A stretch of 64,000 nucleotides of DNA, taken from NCBI RefSeq assembly GCF_024158025.1, contig NZ_JAMZEL010000005.1, positions 1 to 64,000 of the forward strand, written 5' to 3'. Position numbers and translations under genes: made by a program. Under the pieces are notes generated by a model that did not search any database, was not told where the DNA came from, and saw only the letters and a list, made by a program, of their open reading frames with translations. Shown here in pieces: positions 18,302-27,064 of the stretch (position 1 is its first letter; every line of letters starts with the position of its first letter). Source of the stretch: Runella salmonicolor (GTDB taxonomy: Bacteria > Bacteroidota > Bacteroidia > Cytophagales > Spirosomataceae).

Positions 18302-18563
18302 ACAGGTGATTCTGGTTATTAACTCCGAATGGCCCCAAAATCGTTTATACTTTTGGGAAAACCTTGCTTAAAAAGCTAAAATAAACATTCTAAGTAGCGG
18401 AGTGAATGTCCCCCTCAAATGTTTTTGAAGAGTTGAAAGACTACAAAAAGGTGATTAATAGAAAATGGGTTATTGAAATCTAGCTAATTTTTTCTTTGGA
18501 AAATACCAGAACAATGATGCTTTTGACTATTTTAGGTATTTTCGTCCCGAAGGCAAAAAAACC

Positions 18564-21284
18564 ATGCGACTACGGCTATTACTTCTTTTGATATGGATAG
18601 GTTGGGGCTGTCAAACGCCCACTGAAAAGAAAACCTATACCATTGGTTTTTCGCAATGCACAGGCGGCGATGAGTGGCGGCGGGTCATGCTCAACGACAT
18701 GAAACGCGAACTGGCCCTTTACCCTCATTTTCAACTACTGTACAAAGACGCCGCCAACAGTACGGCTACCCAATTGGCCCAAATAAAGGAATTGGTACGG
18801 CAAGACATTGACTTACTTATTATTTCCCCCAACGAAACCTCGTCCGTTTTAACGGCTGCCATTGATGAAGTTTTCCAAAAAGGCATTCCCGTGGTATTGC
18901 TCGACCGCAAAATCACCTCCGACTCCTACAATTCCTTCATCGGGGCCGACAACCTTGAAATTGGGCGTATGGTGGGTGAGGCAGTTCCTACACTCCTAAA
19001 AAACGGCGGTAAAGTGGTTGAAATATGGGGACTTGCAAGCTCCTCACCCGCGCAGGAACGCCACAAGGGGTTGCTGGAAGGCATTGCCAAAGCGCCTAAG
19101 ATTCAGATTAGTGGCCAATTGTATGGGCAATGGGAACAAGATACCGCCCGAAAAGTAGCATTGGCAAATCTTGACGTACTTCGTGAAGCTGATTTGGTTT
19201 TTGCGCACAACGACGTCATGGCGCTGAGTGTTCAACGAGTGTGTCAAGAAGCGGGCATCAGTCCGTTGCCGCTTTTTGTGGGCATCGATGGACTTCCTGG
19301 CCCCAAAAGTGGTTTACAAAAAATCATGGATGGTACCCTCACGGCCACGTTTTTGTATCCTACTGGCGGAGAGGAAGCCATCGAAGTCGCCGCCCAAATC
19401 TTGGCTGGGAAAGCCGCCAAACGCGAATATCTATTGAATTCCATTCGGATTGACCGCAGTAATATCAAAGCCATCAAAGCCCAGAGCGACAAGTTGTTAC
19501 ACCAACAACAAGACATCGAAAAGCTCAACCAACGAATCGGCCAGTTGAACGATACCTACGCCAGTCAGAAGAATGCGCTGTATGTCATCATTACGTGTCT
19601 GGTGTTGGCGGTATTGCTGGGAATTTGGGCGCTGTATTTGGTGAGAGCCAAGCAGTTGTCCAATAAAAAATTAGAACTCCAGAATCGACAAATCAACGAG
19701 CAAAAAGACAAAATTGAGGAGGTTTCCAACAAAGCCCGTCAGGCTACGGAAGAGAAACTTCGCTTTTATTCGTACATCTCCCACGAGTTTCGAACGCCGC
19801 TGAGTTTGATTCTTACGCCCGTAGAAGATTTACTGATTCAAAAAGCTATTTCACAAAAAGACCTCAAATCGGGTTTGTTATACATCCAAAAAAACGCCCA
19901 TCGGTTGCTGCGACTGGTAGACCAAATGCTCGACCTCCGCAAAACCGACGCTGGCAAGCAACTTCTTTTAGCATCTGAACAGGACATTGTGCAATTTCTC
20001 CGGGACATTGTGACGGATTTTCAGCAGAAAGCCCACAAATCCAAAATTGATTTACAATTTATCACTTCTACTACGCTACTTCCCCTTTGGTTTGACGCCG
20101 AAAAGCTCGACAAAGTATTGTTCAATCTGCTTTCCAACGCCTTCAAATACACGCCGAAGGGCGGTTATATCCACGTAGTATTGCAAGAAACCGCCAAAAA
20201 CGTGCAAATTATTATCAAAGACAACGGCGAAGGAATGTCGGAAACCGAAAAAGAGCGTGCGTTTGATTTGTATTTTAGCGGACAAAAAAAGTACAGCCTC
20301 GGCACGGGACTCGGTTTGGCGTTGTCGCGGGAGTTTGTGCATTTACACCACGGCGAAATTGAAGTCACTTCCACCAAAAACGAAGGGACAACATTCGCCA
20401 TTTCGTTACCCAAAGGAGACACCCATTTGATGCCTGATGAAAAGGCGCTTTTGGACAAAACGGAACGCCCAACTCCTACCTTTTTGGAAGAAACCGAGGT
20501 AGTGCCCCCCACGCTAACCGCGGAGGTTTCTGGCGAAACAACCACCGTTGTATTGATTGAAGACAACATTGATTTGAGTCATTATATAGTAGACAAACTG
20601 GCTAAAATCGTCTCTATCAAGTCATTTACCACCGCCGAGCGCGGCTGGGAAGGAATTTTGTCTATGATTCCAGACCTGATTATTTGCGACGTAATGTTGC
20701 CCGGCATGGATGGATTTGAGCTGACCCAACGCGTCAAAGAAGATTTTCGAACGTCGCATATTCCCGTTTTGCTGCTTACCGCAAAAAGCCAAATCGACGC
20801 CAAAATCGAAGGCTCAAAAGCGGGAGCCGACGTGTATTTGACCAAACCCTTCAACACCACGCACCTGACCGAAACCATCAAAACTATGCTCAACAACCGC
20901 GCCAAGATTCAGCGGCGGTTTAGTTCAGAATACGTATTTGCCAACGAAAACAAAACCGAAAAACGTTTTCTCAACGAACTCACGGCGCGCATTGAAGCGC
21001 ACATTGCCGATACTGAATTTGGAGTCGAAAAATTAAGCACCGACATGGGCATGTCGCGGGTGCAGTTGTACCGCAAAGTACACGCGCTGTTGCAGATGAA
21101 CGTCAACGATTACATTACCGAAATCCGAATCAACAAAGCCAAAGCGCTCCTGCGCGACACCAACAAGAGTATTGCCGATGTAGCCTACGAAACGGGCTTC
21201 AACTCCGCTGCCTATTTCACCACGCTCTTCCGCCAAAAACAACATCAAACGCCTTCAGAATTTAGGAAAGGCGTTGGGGTTTGA
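18564..21284 (+). CDS. Hybrid two-component sensor/regulator with periplasmic sugar-binding domain
   Basis: This 906-residue HTCS carries a whole signalling chain in one chain. A lipobox-like IGWGC (C16) precedes a LacI/RbsB-type periplasmic sugar-binding domain (about 22-310; LIISPNETS, VVLLDRKI, VFAHNDVMA, VGIDGLPG). One membrane span (about 339-360) and a short coiled coil follow. Then come a histidine kinase (SHEFRTPLS with His407; N-box NLLSNAFKYTP; DNGEGMS; GTGLGLAL), a receiver domain (phospho-acceptor Asp709, Lys761) and an AraC DNA-binding domain to the end. The architecture is that of BT1754 of Bacteroides thetaiotaomicron, which binds fructose and activates a fructan locus. With a fructokinase and GH32 enzyme downstream, fructose is the expected ligand here (inference). 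Confidence 0.92.
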   Translation: MRLRLLLLLIWIGWGCQTPTEKKTYTIGFSQCTGGDEWRRVMLNDMKRELALYPHFQLLYKDAANSTATQLAQIKELVRQDIDLLIISPNETSSVLTAAIDEVFQKGIPVVLLDRKITSDSYNSFIGADNLEIGRMVGEAVPTLLKNGGKVVEIWGLASSSPAQERHKGLLEGIAKAPKIQISGQLYGQWEQDTARKVALANLDVLREADLVFAHNDVMALSVQRVCQEAGISPLPLFVGIDGLPGPKSGLQKIMDGTLTATFLYPTGGEEAIEVAAQILAGKAAKREYLLNSIRIDRSNIKAIKAQSDKLLHQQQDIEKLNQRIGQLNDTYASQKNALYVIITCLVLAVLLGIWALYLVRAKQLSNKKLELQNRQINEQKDKIEEVSNKARQATEEKLRFYSYISHEFRTPLSLILTPVEDLLIQKAISQKDLKSGLLYIQKNAHRLLRLVDQMLDLRKTDAGKQLLLASEQDIVQFLRDIVTDFQQKAHKSKIDLQFITSTTLLPLWFDAEKLDKVLFNLLSNAFKYTPKGGYIHVVLQETAKNVQIIIKDNGEGMSETEKERAFDLYFSGQKKYSLGTGLGLALSREFVHLHHGEIEVTSTKNEGTTFAISLPKGDTHLMPDEKALLDKTERPTPTFLEETEVVPPTLTAEVSGETTTVVLIEDNIDLSHYIVDKLAKIVSIKSFTTAERGWEGILSMIPDLIICDVMLPGMDGFELTQRVKEDFRTSHIPVLLLTAKSQIDAKIEGSKAGADVYLTKPFNTTHLTETIKTMLNNRAKIQRRFSSEYVFANENKTEKRFLNELTARIEAHIADTEFGVEKLSTDMGMSRVQLYRKVHALLQMNVNDYITEIRINKAKALLRDTNKSIADVAYETGFNSAAYFTTLFRQKQHQTPSEFRKGVGV

Positions 21285-21593
21285 GAACCCCAAGCGTTCG
21301 GTTATGAGTAACCGACGCCACGGTCGTGAACGCCGTTGTTGGTGTTTTTTCACCAACAACCTCCTCTTATCACTTTCTTTAGAGTGCGGAGGCAAACCTA
21401 CTGCTCCATCCGCCAGCTTCGCCCCTGACCCATTGCTCCCAAGCCATGTACGATTTTTGAAAATAGCCGTAACATTTTTGAAAGAAAATTATCAATCAAC
21501 GATTATAAAGCCCTAAAAAACAACAGCTTACACATTGTACGAAATTTATAAGTATTTGAAAGAATACCAAAATCCGATGCACTGACGACCTGC
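21285..21593. repeat. Gene-free region with three consecutive inverted repeats
   Basis: Three hairpins follow one another: 21273-21294 (the HTCS stop codon lies in the loop of a CTTGGGGTTC-type stem), 21294-21318 (GCGTTCGGTTA/TAACCGACGC) and 21335-21360 (perfect 10-bp GTTGTTGGTG/CACCAACAAC with six-T loop). No T tract follows any of them, so they look like a palindromic intergenic repeat cluster more than a simple terminator. The remainder to 21593 is non-coding, with no supported gene; the promoter box of the MFS gene follows. Confidence 0.6.
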
Positions 21594-21601
21594 TACTTTT
21601 G
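21594..21601 (+). promoter_or_regulatory. Bacteroidota -7 promoter box before the fructan operon
   Basis: TACTTTTG matches TAnnTTTG exactly and lies 27 bp upstream of the ATG at 21629. It overlaps an in-frame TTG (21599), which therefore is unlikely to be the start codon. It probably drives MFS, fructokinase, SusC and SusD under HTCS control. Confidence 0.55.
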
Positions 21602-21628
21602 ACCCATTCCTTTAAATCTTTTACACGA

Positions 21629-22954
21629 ATGAGTCGTCAGAACAGCATCTTCTTTTGGTCCATTACTGCCGCATTGGGCGGTTTTCTTTTCGGGTTTGAT
21701 ACGGCCGTTATTTCGGGTGTAGAGCAAACCCTCCAACGGCTTTGGTCACTCACTCCTTTCCAACACGGCCTGACCGTTTCTATCGCCTTAATCGGAACCG
21801 TGGTGGGGTCGTTTTTTGGCGGCATTCCTGCCGACCGCCTCGGGCGCAAAAAGACGTTGTTCTGGATTGCCGTTTCGTATTTACTCTCGGCGCTTGGCAC
21901 GGCCTTGGCCCACGATTGGAGTTTGTTTTTGGTGTTCCGCTTTCTGGGCGGTTTGGGCGTAGGCGCTTCGTCAGTAGCGGCGCCGATGTACATCACCGAA
22001 ATTTCGCCGGCCCGTTCGCGCGGCAAAATGGTGGCGATGTTTCAATTCAATGTCGTTTTCGGAATTCTGATTGCCTACATTTCCAATTATTTTCTACAAG
22101 ATATTCCGCAGGAAGCATGGCGTTGGATGTTGGGCGTGCAGGCATTTCCAGCGTTGTTGTTTATCATTACGGTGCTCAACATTCCCGAAAGTCCGCGTTG
22201 GTTAGTCTTAAAGAAAGGCAAAACCGCCGAGGCCTTGTCTATTCTTCAAATCATTGACCCCGAAACCGCTATCCAAACGCTTGAGCGCATTTCCAACAGC
22301 CAAGCCGATACCACTCAACGCAAACCCCAACTTTTTTCGGGCAAGTATAAAACCCCTGTGATGCTGGCGGTGCTGTTTGCTCTTTTCAACCAACTTTCGG
22401 GCATCAACGCCATCATCTACTACGCACCACGCATTTTTGAAATGACTGGTTTGGGCAAAGATTCGGCCTTGCTTTCGTCGGCGGGTATTGGGTTGACCAA
22501 TTTGGTTTTCACGCTGTTGGCCCTGAATGTCATTGACCGTTTCGGTCGCCGTAAGTTGATGCTCGTGGGTTCAATAGGTTTGATTGTGACGCTGGGTTTG
22601 GTAGCGCGTGCCTTCTATTTAGAAGATTTCGGCATGACCGTTCCAGTTTTGCTTTTTGTGTACATCGCTTTTTTTGCCTTCTCTCAGGGAGCGGTGATTT
22701 GGGTGTTTATTTCGGAAATCTTCCCCAACGAAGTACGCGCCAACGGTCAGGCATTAGGGAGTTTTACGCACTGGATTATGGCGGCCATTGTAGCCTTCAG
22801 CTTCCCGTCTATTGCGGCCTATTTGGGCGGCGGCAATACGTTTCTGTTCTTCTCTGGCATGATGCTACTCCAACTGCTTTTTGTCTGGAAAATCATGCCC
22901 GAAACCAAGGGCTCTTCGCTCGAAAAAATCGAACCTACCGTTTTTGCTCACTAA
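21629..22954 (+). CDS. MFS sugar porter (probable fructose/H+ symporter)
   Basis: A 441-residue inner-membrane transporter of the sugar porter family (12 membrane spans). Signature motifs are present: GFLFGFDTAVISG in span 1, DRLGRKK in loop 2-3, RFLGGLGVGASS, PESPRWL before the central loop, QLSGINAIIYYAP in span 7, DRFGRRKL in loop 8-9, and PETKG at the end (MPETKGSSLEKIE). These are the marks of TIGR00879-type porters. An in-frame TTG at 21599 coincides with the promoter box, so the ATG at 21629 was chosen. It lies 21 bp ahead of the fructokinase gene, which suggests that it imports fructose to be phosphorylated. Substrate is inferred from context. Confidence 0.9.
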   Translation: MSRQNSIFFWSITAALGGFLFGFDTAVISGVEQTLQRLWSLTPFQHGLTVSIALIGTVVGSFFGGIPADRLGRKKTLFWIAVSYLLSALGTALAHDWSLFLVFRFLGGLGVGASSVAAPMYITEISPARSRGKMVAMFQFNVVFGILIAYISNYFLQDIPQEAWRWMLGVQAFPALLFIITVLNIPESPRWLVLKKGKTAEALSILQIIDPETAIQTLERISNSQADTTQRKPQLFSGKYKTPVMLAVLFALFNQLSGINAIIYYAPRIFEMTGLGKDSALLSSAGIGLTNLVFTLLALNVIDRFGRRKLMLVGSIGLIVTLGLVARAFYLEDFGMTVPVLLFVYIAFFAFSQGAVIWVFISEIFPNEVRANGQALGSFTHWIMAAIVAFSFPSIAAYLGGGNTFLFFSGMMLLQLLFVWKIMPETKGSSLEKIEPTVFAH

Positions 22955-22975
22955 GACTTTAATCCTTCTACCAAT

Positions 22976-23866
22976 ATGAAAACCAACATTATTTGTTTTG
23001 GAGAAATGCTTTGGGATGTGTTGCCCACGGGAAAACAGCCTGGTGGAGCGCCGATGAACGTGGCCGTTCACCTCAAAAATCTAGGCCATAACCCTCAGAT
23101 GATCAGCCGCATCGGCCACGATGAATTAGGCAAGGAACTCCTCGATTTTCTCAAAGAAAAAGGACTAACTACCGACTTGATTCAACAAGGCGAAACGCAC
23201 CTGACGGGCGTGGTTAAGGCCAACGTCAGCGACAAAAACGAAGTTACCTACAAGATTGTCCAGCCCGTGGCTTGGGACTATATCCAATGCGATGAAGCCC
23301 TCGAAACCACCGTCGCCAATGCCGATGTATTTGTGTACGGCAGCTTGGCCGCTCGCAGTGCGGCGTCGGCCGATACGCTTTTTCGATTGCTCAAAAAAGC
23401 GCGTTTCAAGGTTTTTGACGTCAATCTGCGCGCTCCGCATTATGACCAAAATACGCTTGAACAACTCTTGCGCGCTGCCGATATGGTCAAGATGAATGCC
23501 AACGAACTAGACATGCTGGCAGCGTGGTACGCGCCCAATGACGACGAGCAAAGCGCCATCATCACTTTGGCTGAAACCTTTGATATTCAAACCATTTGCG
23601 TAACCAAAGGCGAGCACGGAGCTATGCTATGGACGGGTGGAAAATTCTACCAAAGTGCAGGTTTTCGGGTCGACGTCCAAGACACCATCGGTAGTGGTGA
23701 TTCGTTTTTGGCCGCCTTGCTCACCTGTCTGTTAGAAGGTCAATCCCCCGCCGACAGTGTGCAGTTTGCCTGCGCCATGGGCTCGTTGGTTGCCACGTAT
23801 CGCGGTGCTACGCCTTTGGTTACTGCTTCCGAAATTCATTCTTTTCTCACCCCCCAAATACAATAA
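22976..23866 (+). CDS. PfkB-family fructokinase
   Basis: A 296-residue cytoplasmic ribokinase-fold kinase. The N-terminal FGEMLWDVLP strand and the GGAPMNVAVHL sugar-binding motif are typical of bacterial fructokinases. The second PfkB signature DTIGSGDSF (236-244) holds the catalytic base Asp242 and the anion hole. VTKGEHGA provides the nucleotide site. It would make fructose-6-phosphate from imported fructose and ATP. The gene lies 21 bp after the MFS porter and 9 bp before susC, so all are likely co-transcribed. Confidence 0.9.
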   Translation: MKTNIICFGEMLWDVLPTGKQPGGAPMNVAVHLKNLGHNPQMISRIGHDELGKELLDFLKEKGLTTDLIQQGETHLTGVVKANVSDKNEVTYKIVQPVAWDYIQCDEALETTVANADVFVYGSLAARSAASADTLFRLLKKARFKVFDVNLRAPHYDQNTLEQLLRAADMVKMNANELDMLAAWYAPNDDEQSAIITLAETFDIQTICVTKGEHGAMLWTGGKFYQSAGFRVDVQDTIGSGDSFLAALLTCLLEGQSPADSVQFACAMGSLVATYRGATPLVTASEIHSFLTPQIQ

Positions 23867-23875
23867 CAATCTACT

Positions 23876-26800
23876 ATGAACACTAAAATTCTCTACTTAA
23901 CCAAGATGAAGCACTATCTTCCGGTCATCGCAGCGTGGCTGCTTTCGCTGCAAATCGTTTTGGCGCAACGCGTCGTAACGGGCAGCGTTACGGGCGAAGA
24001 CAACAACGAGCCACTCGTAGGTGCCAGCATTCTGGTGGCTGGTACCACCATCGGAACTACCGCCAACGCCGAAGGTAAATTCTCGATTTCAGTACCCGAC
24101 AACGCCACCACGCTCAAAGTTTCGTTCATCGGTTACACCACCAAAGAGGTTTCAATTACTAGAATCAGCACAGTAAACGTCAGCCTCACTCCCGGCGGCG
24201 CCCTCGGCGAAGTAGTGGTGGTGGGCTACACTACGCAGCGAAAAGAAGATTTGACGGGCTCGGTAGCGGTGGTTGAATTGGCCCCCATCAAAAACAACAG
24301 CTCAGGCAATCCCATGCAGTCTTTGCAAGGACGGGTACCGGGCTTGTACATCGAAAGAGACGGCTCTCCCAACGGTTCCAACAGCCGAATCTTGATTCGC
24401 GGGGCCAATACTTTGGGAAACAACGACCCGCTTTACGTCATTGATGGAATTCCGACCACACGCCCCGAAGTGTTCCAAAACATGAACCCAGCCAACATTG
24501 AGTCTATTCAGGTGTTGAAAGATGCCTCGGCCGAATCCATTTACGGAGCGCGCGCTTCCAACGGCGTGATTATCGTCACCACCAAAAACGGCGGCAATAC
24601 CAACGGCAAAATCGAATTTCAGTTCAACAGCAGTGTATCGGCACAATCTGAAAAATCAATGCGCTTCAAAATGCTGAACGCCGTCGACAGAGGCCGCGCT
24701 TTGTGGCAAGCATCGGTCAATGACGGCCAAGACCCCGCGGCAGGTTACGGTGAGATTTACGATTTTAATTGGAACAAAAACTTTAGTAATCCCGTATTGA
24801 CGGGCGTGACGGTGAAGCCTTTCGTGGGCGGCGACCCCAATACACCCGCCGGTGATACCGATTGGCAAGATGTAATGTACAAAACGGGCATCGTGACCAG
24901 AAATGACTTTACAGCTTCATACGGCACCAAAACCTCCTCACTCGAAATAAACTTGGGCCACCTCAAGAATACAGGGATGCTGCGGTTTACCAACTACGAC
25001 CGTTTGAGTGGCAGCATCAATGCCCTCACCCGCGCCTTTGATGATAAAGTGCGCTTTGGCATCAACTTACGCGTTGCCAACTCCAACGAAACCCTGACTG
25101 CCAACGACTTAGGCGGCGCTTCCACTACTTCATTGGCCGTTACGTTAGTTCCAACCATTCCTGTTTTCCAAAAAGACGGGGTTACTTATGCGGGGGCTTC
25201 TGGAGCAGGCTATTCTGACCGTAACAACCCACTCCACATGCAGGACATTGCCAAGTGGAACAACGCCAACCGTTTGAGCACCTTCGGAAATATTTTTGTA
25301 GAAATTCAACCCATCAAAAACCTGTTTTTCAAATCAAATTTGGGCGCAGATGATGCGCGCTTTTTGAATAAAGTAATCACGCCAACCTTTTCGGAAGGAG
25401 CGTTTAACCGCACCACCAACAGCTTATTCTTTGACCAAAACCATTTTTTGAGCACTACTTGGTCAAATACATTGCGGTACAATTGGGACCTGAACGACAA
25501 AAATCACTTCAAGTTTTTGGTTGGAACTGAATACATCAAAACAGATTTGAACTTCCAAACCACCAAAAAAGAAGGATTTGCCCTGCAAACCGAAGATTAT
25601 TTTACGCTGAACGCTGGCACAGGCAACACCACCGTAACGGGCGGCTCAACTGGCCACCGTTTGCTGTCGCAGTTTGCGCGGGTTGATTATAATTTTTCGG
25701 ATAAATACTTAGTGGCGGTCACTATTCGTCGCGACGGTTCGTCTCGTTTTGGTACCGACAACCGCTACGGTATTTTCCCAGCAGCTTCGTTGGGCTGGAG
25801 AATTGACCAAGAAGAATTCATGAAAAACAACAGCCTCTTTTCAGAACTGAAAGTAAGAATCGGTGCGGGGCGCGTTGGAAATCAACAAATTGGCGACTTG
25901 GCTCGTTTCGGATTGTTTGATACCCGCTATGGCACCACGCAGGCACAGTTGGTGGGTGGTTTTTGGGAACAGTACATGAACATCGGCACGGCCTATGCTT
26001 TATCAGGGGCCAATACGGGCACATTGCCTTCAGGCTTTGTTCAAACCCAAGCCGCCAACTCAGCACTGAAATGGGAAACCACCGACGAAATCAACGTCGG
26101 AACTGATTTTGCCATTTTGAACAATCGCATCTTTGGATCTTTTGATTATTTTACCCGTAAAACCTCGGGTATTTTGATTACTCCTCCCGTTGCTTCCGCG
26201 CTTGGCGAAGGACAGTCAAAAGCCGTAAACGGAGCCTCAAAATCAAACAAAGGCTGGGAATTTGTGCTGGGCTATCGCGGTATGACGCAACGGGATTTGA
26301 AATACAATGTTGTGGCAAACTTCACCCACTTCCGGGATAGAATTACCGAACTGCCCGAGAACGTACGCCCTGCCTACGCCGGTAACCTCGTCAATACCAT
26401 CATCGGTCACTCCCAATTTGACATCTTTGGCTACAAAACCGACGGATTGTTCCAATCGCAATCGGAAGTAGACGCCGCCCCCGTGCAAGTAGGCGCAGGG
26501 CCAGGCCGAATCCGCTACGTGGACATCAACAACGACAACAGAATCGACGATTTGGACAGAACATGGATTGGTACTACCCTGCCCGCGTTGGAGTACGGGT
26601 TGCGGGTTGATTTGACCTACAAAAAATTTGACCTGTCTCTCTTTGGTTCAGGCGTCGCTGGCCGCAAAGGTTTTGATGTCTATACGCTGTTCAATAATTT
26701 AATGAAAGGACGTGAGAACGTAGGCCCCGGCGTATTTGACGCTTGGACACCCCAAAATACCAATACTAATGTTCCCGCTTTGACCCTAAAAGATAACAAC

Positions 26801-27043
26801 GGCGAAGGACGCACTTCTGACTACTTCATCGTCAATACATCTTATTTTAAAATGCGAAACATTCAATTGGGATACAGCATTAACGCCAAAGGAGTCTTTA
26901 CTCGACTGCGCGTATTCGCCATGGCCGAAAACTTGTTTTGGTTTAAGAGCAAGAATTATTTAAGTCCTGACCCTGAGCGTATTGACCTTGGACCTGTACC
27001 TATTCCAAAAACGTTCACTTTCGGTGTTAACGCGTCATTTTAA
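23876..27043 (+). CDS. SusC/RagA-family TonB-linked outer-membrane transporter (fructan locus)
   Basis: A 1055-residue TonB-dependent porter. The signal peptide ends near residue 30 (VLAQ). A carboxypeptidase-D-regulatory-like domain follows (about 32-110; GEDNNEPLVGASILV, SFIGYTT). The TonB-box region reads LGEVVVVGYTTQRKEDLTGSV. The plug contains the SusC hallmarks ILIRGANTLGNNDPLYVIDGIP and ASAESIYGARASNGVIIVTTK. The 22-strand barrel ends in Phe (FGVNASF). It should import fructo-oligosaccharides together with the SusD lid. A second ATG at 23906 (MKHYLP) is a possible alternative start that gives a more normal signal peptide. Confidence 0.93.
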   Translation: MNTKILYLTKMKHYLPVIAAWLLSLQIVLAQRVVTGSVTGEDNNEPLVGASILVAGTTIGTTANAEGKFSISVPDNATTLKVSFIGYTTKEVSITRISTVNVSLTPGGALGEVVVVGYTTQRKEDLTGSVAVVELAPIKNNSSGNPMQSLQGRVPGLYIERDGSPNGSNSRILIRGANTLGNNDPLYVIDGIPTTRPEVFQNMNPANIESIQVLKDASAESIYGARASNGVIIVTTKNGGNTNGKIEFQFNSSVSAQSEKSMRFKMLNAVDRGRALWQASVNDGQDPAAGYGEIYDFNWNKNFSNPVLTGVTVKPFVGGDPNTPAGDTDWQDVMYKTGIVTRNDFTASYGTKTSSLEINLGHLKNTGMLRFTNYDRLSGSINALTRAFDDKVRFGINLRVANSNETLTANDLGGASTTSLAVTLVPTIPVFQKDGVTYAGASGAGYSDRNNPLHMQDIAKWNNANRLSTFGNIFVEIQPIKNLFFKSNLGADDARFLNKVITPTFSEGAFNRTTNSLFFDQNHFLSTTWSNTLRYNWDLNDKNHFKFLVGTEYIKTDLNFQTTKKEGFALQTEDYFTLNAGTGNTTVTGGSTGHRLLSQFARVDYNFSDKYLVAVTIRRDGSSRFGTDNRYGIFPAASLGWRIDQEEFMKNNSLFSELKVRIGAGRVGNQQIGDLARFGLFDTRYGTTQAQLVGGFWEQYMNIGTAYALSGANTGTLPSGFVQTQAANSALKWETTDEINVGTDFAILNNRIFGSFDYFTRKTSGILITPPVASALGEGQSKAVNGASKSNKGWEFVLGYRGMTQRDLKYNVVANFTHFRDRITELPENVRPAYAGNLVNTIIGHSQFDIFGYKTDGLFQSQSEVDAAPVQVGAGPGRIRYVDINNDNRIDDLDRTWIGTTLPALEYGLRVDLTYKKFDLSLFGSGVAGRKGFDVYTLFNNLMKGRENVGPGVFDAWTPQNTNTNVPALTLKDNNGEGRTSDYFIVNTSYFKMRNIQLGYSINAKGVFTRLRVFAMAENLFWFKSKNYLSPDPERIDLGPVPIPKTFTFGVNASF

Positions 27044-27064
27044 TACATTCTAATTAGAGCAAAC

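Noticed and set aside
21274..21516. Possible small gene after the HTCS
   Set aside because: The frame overlaps the HTCS stop region and three hairpins, lacks an own promoter and has no recognisable product.
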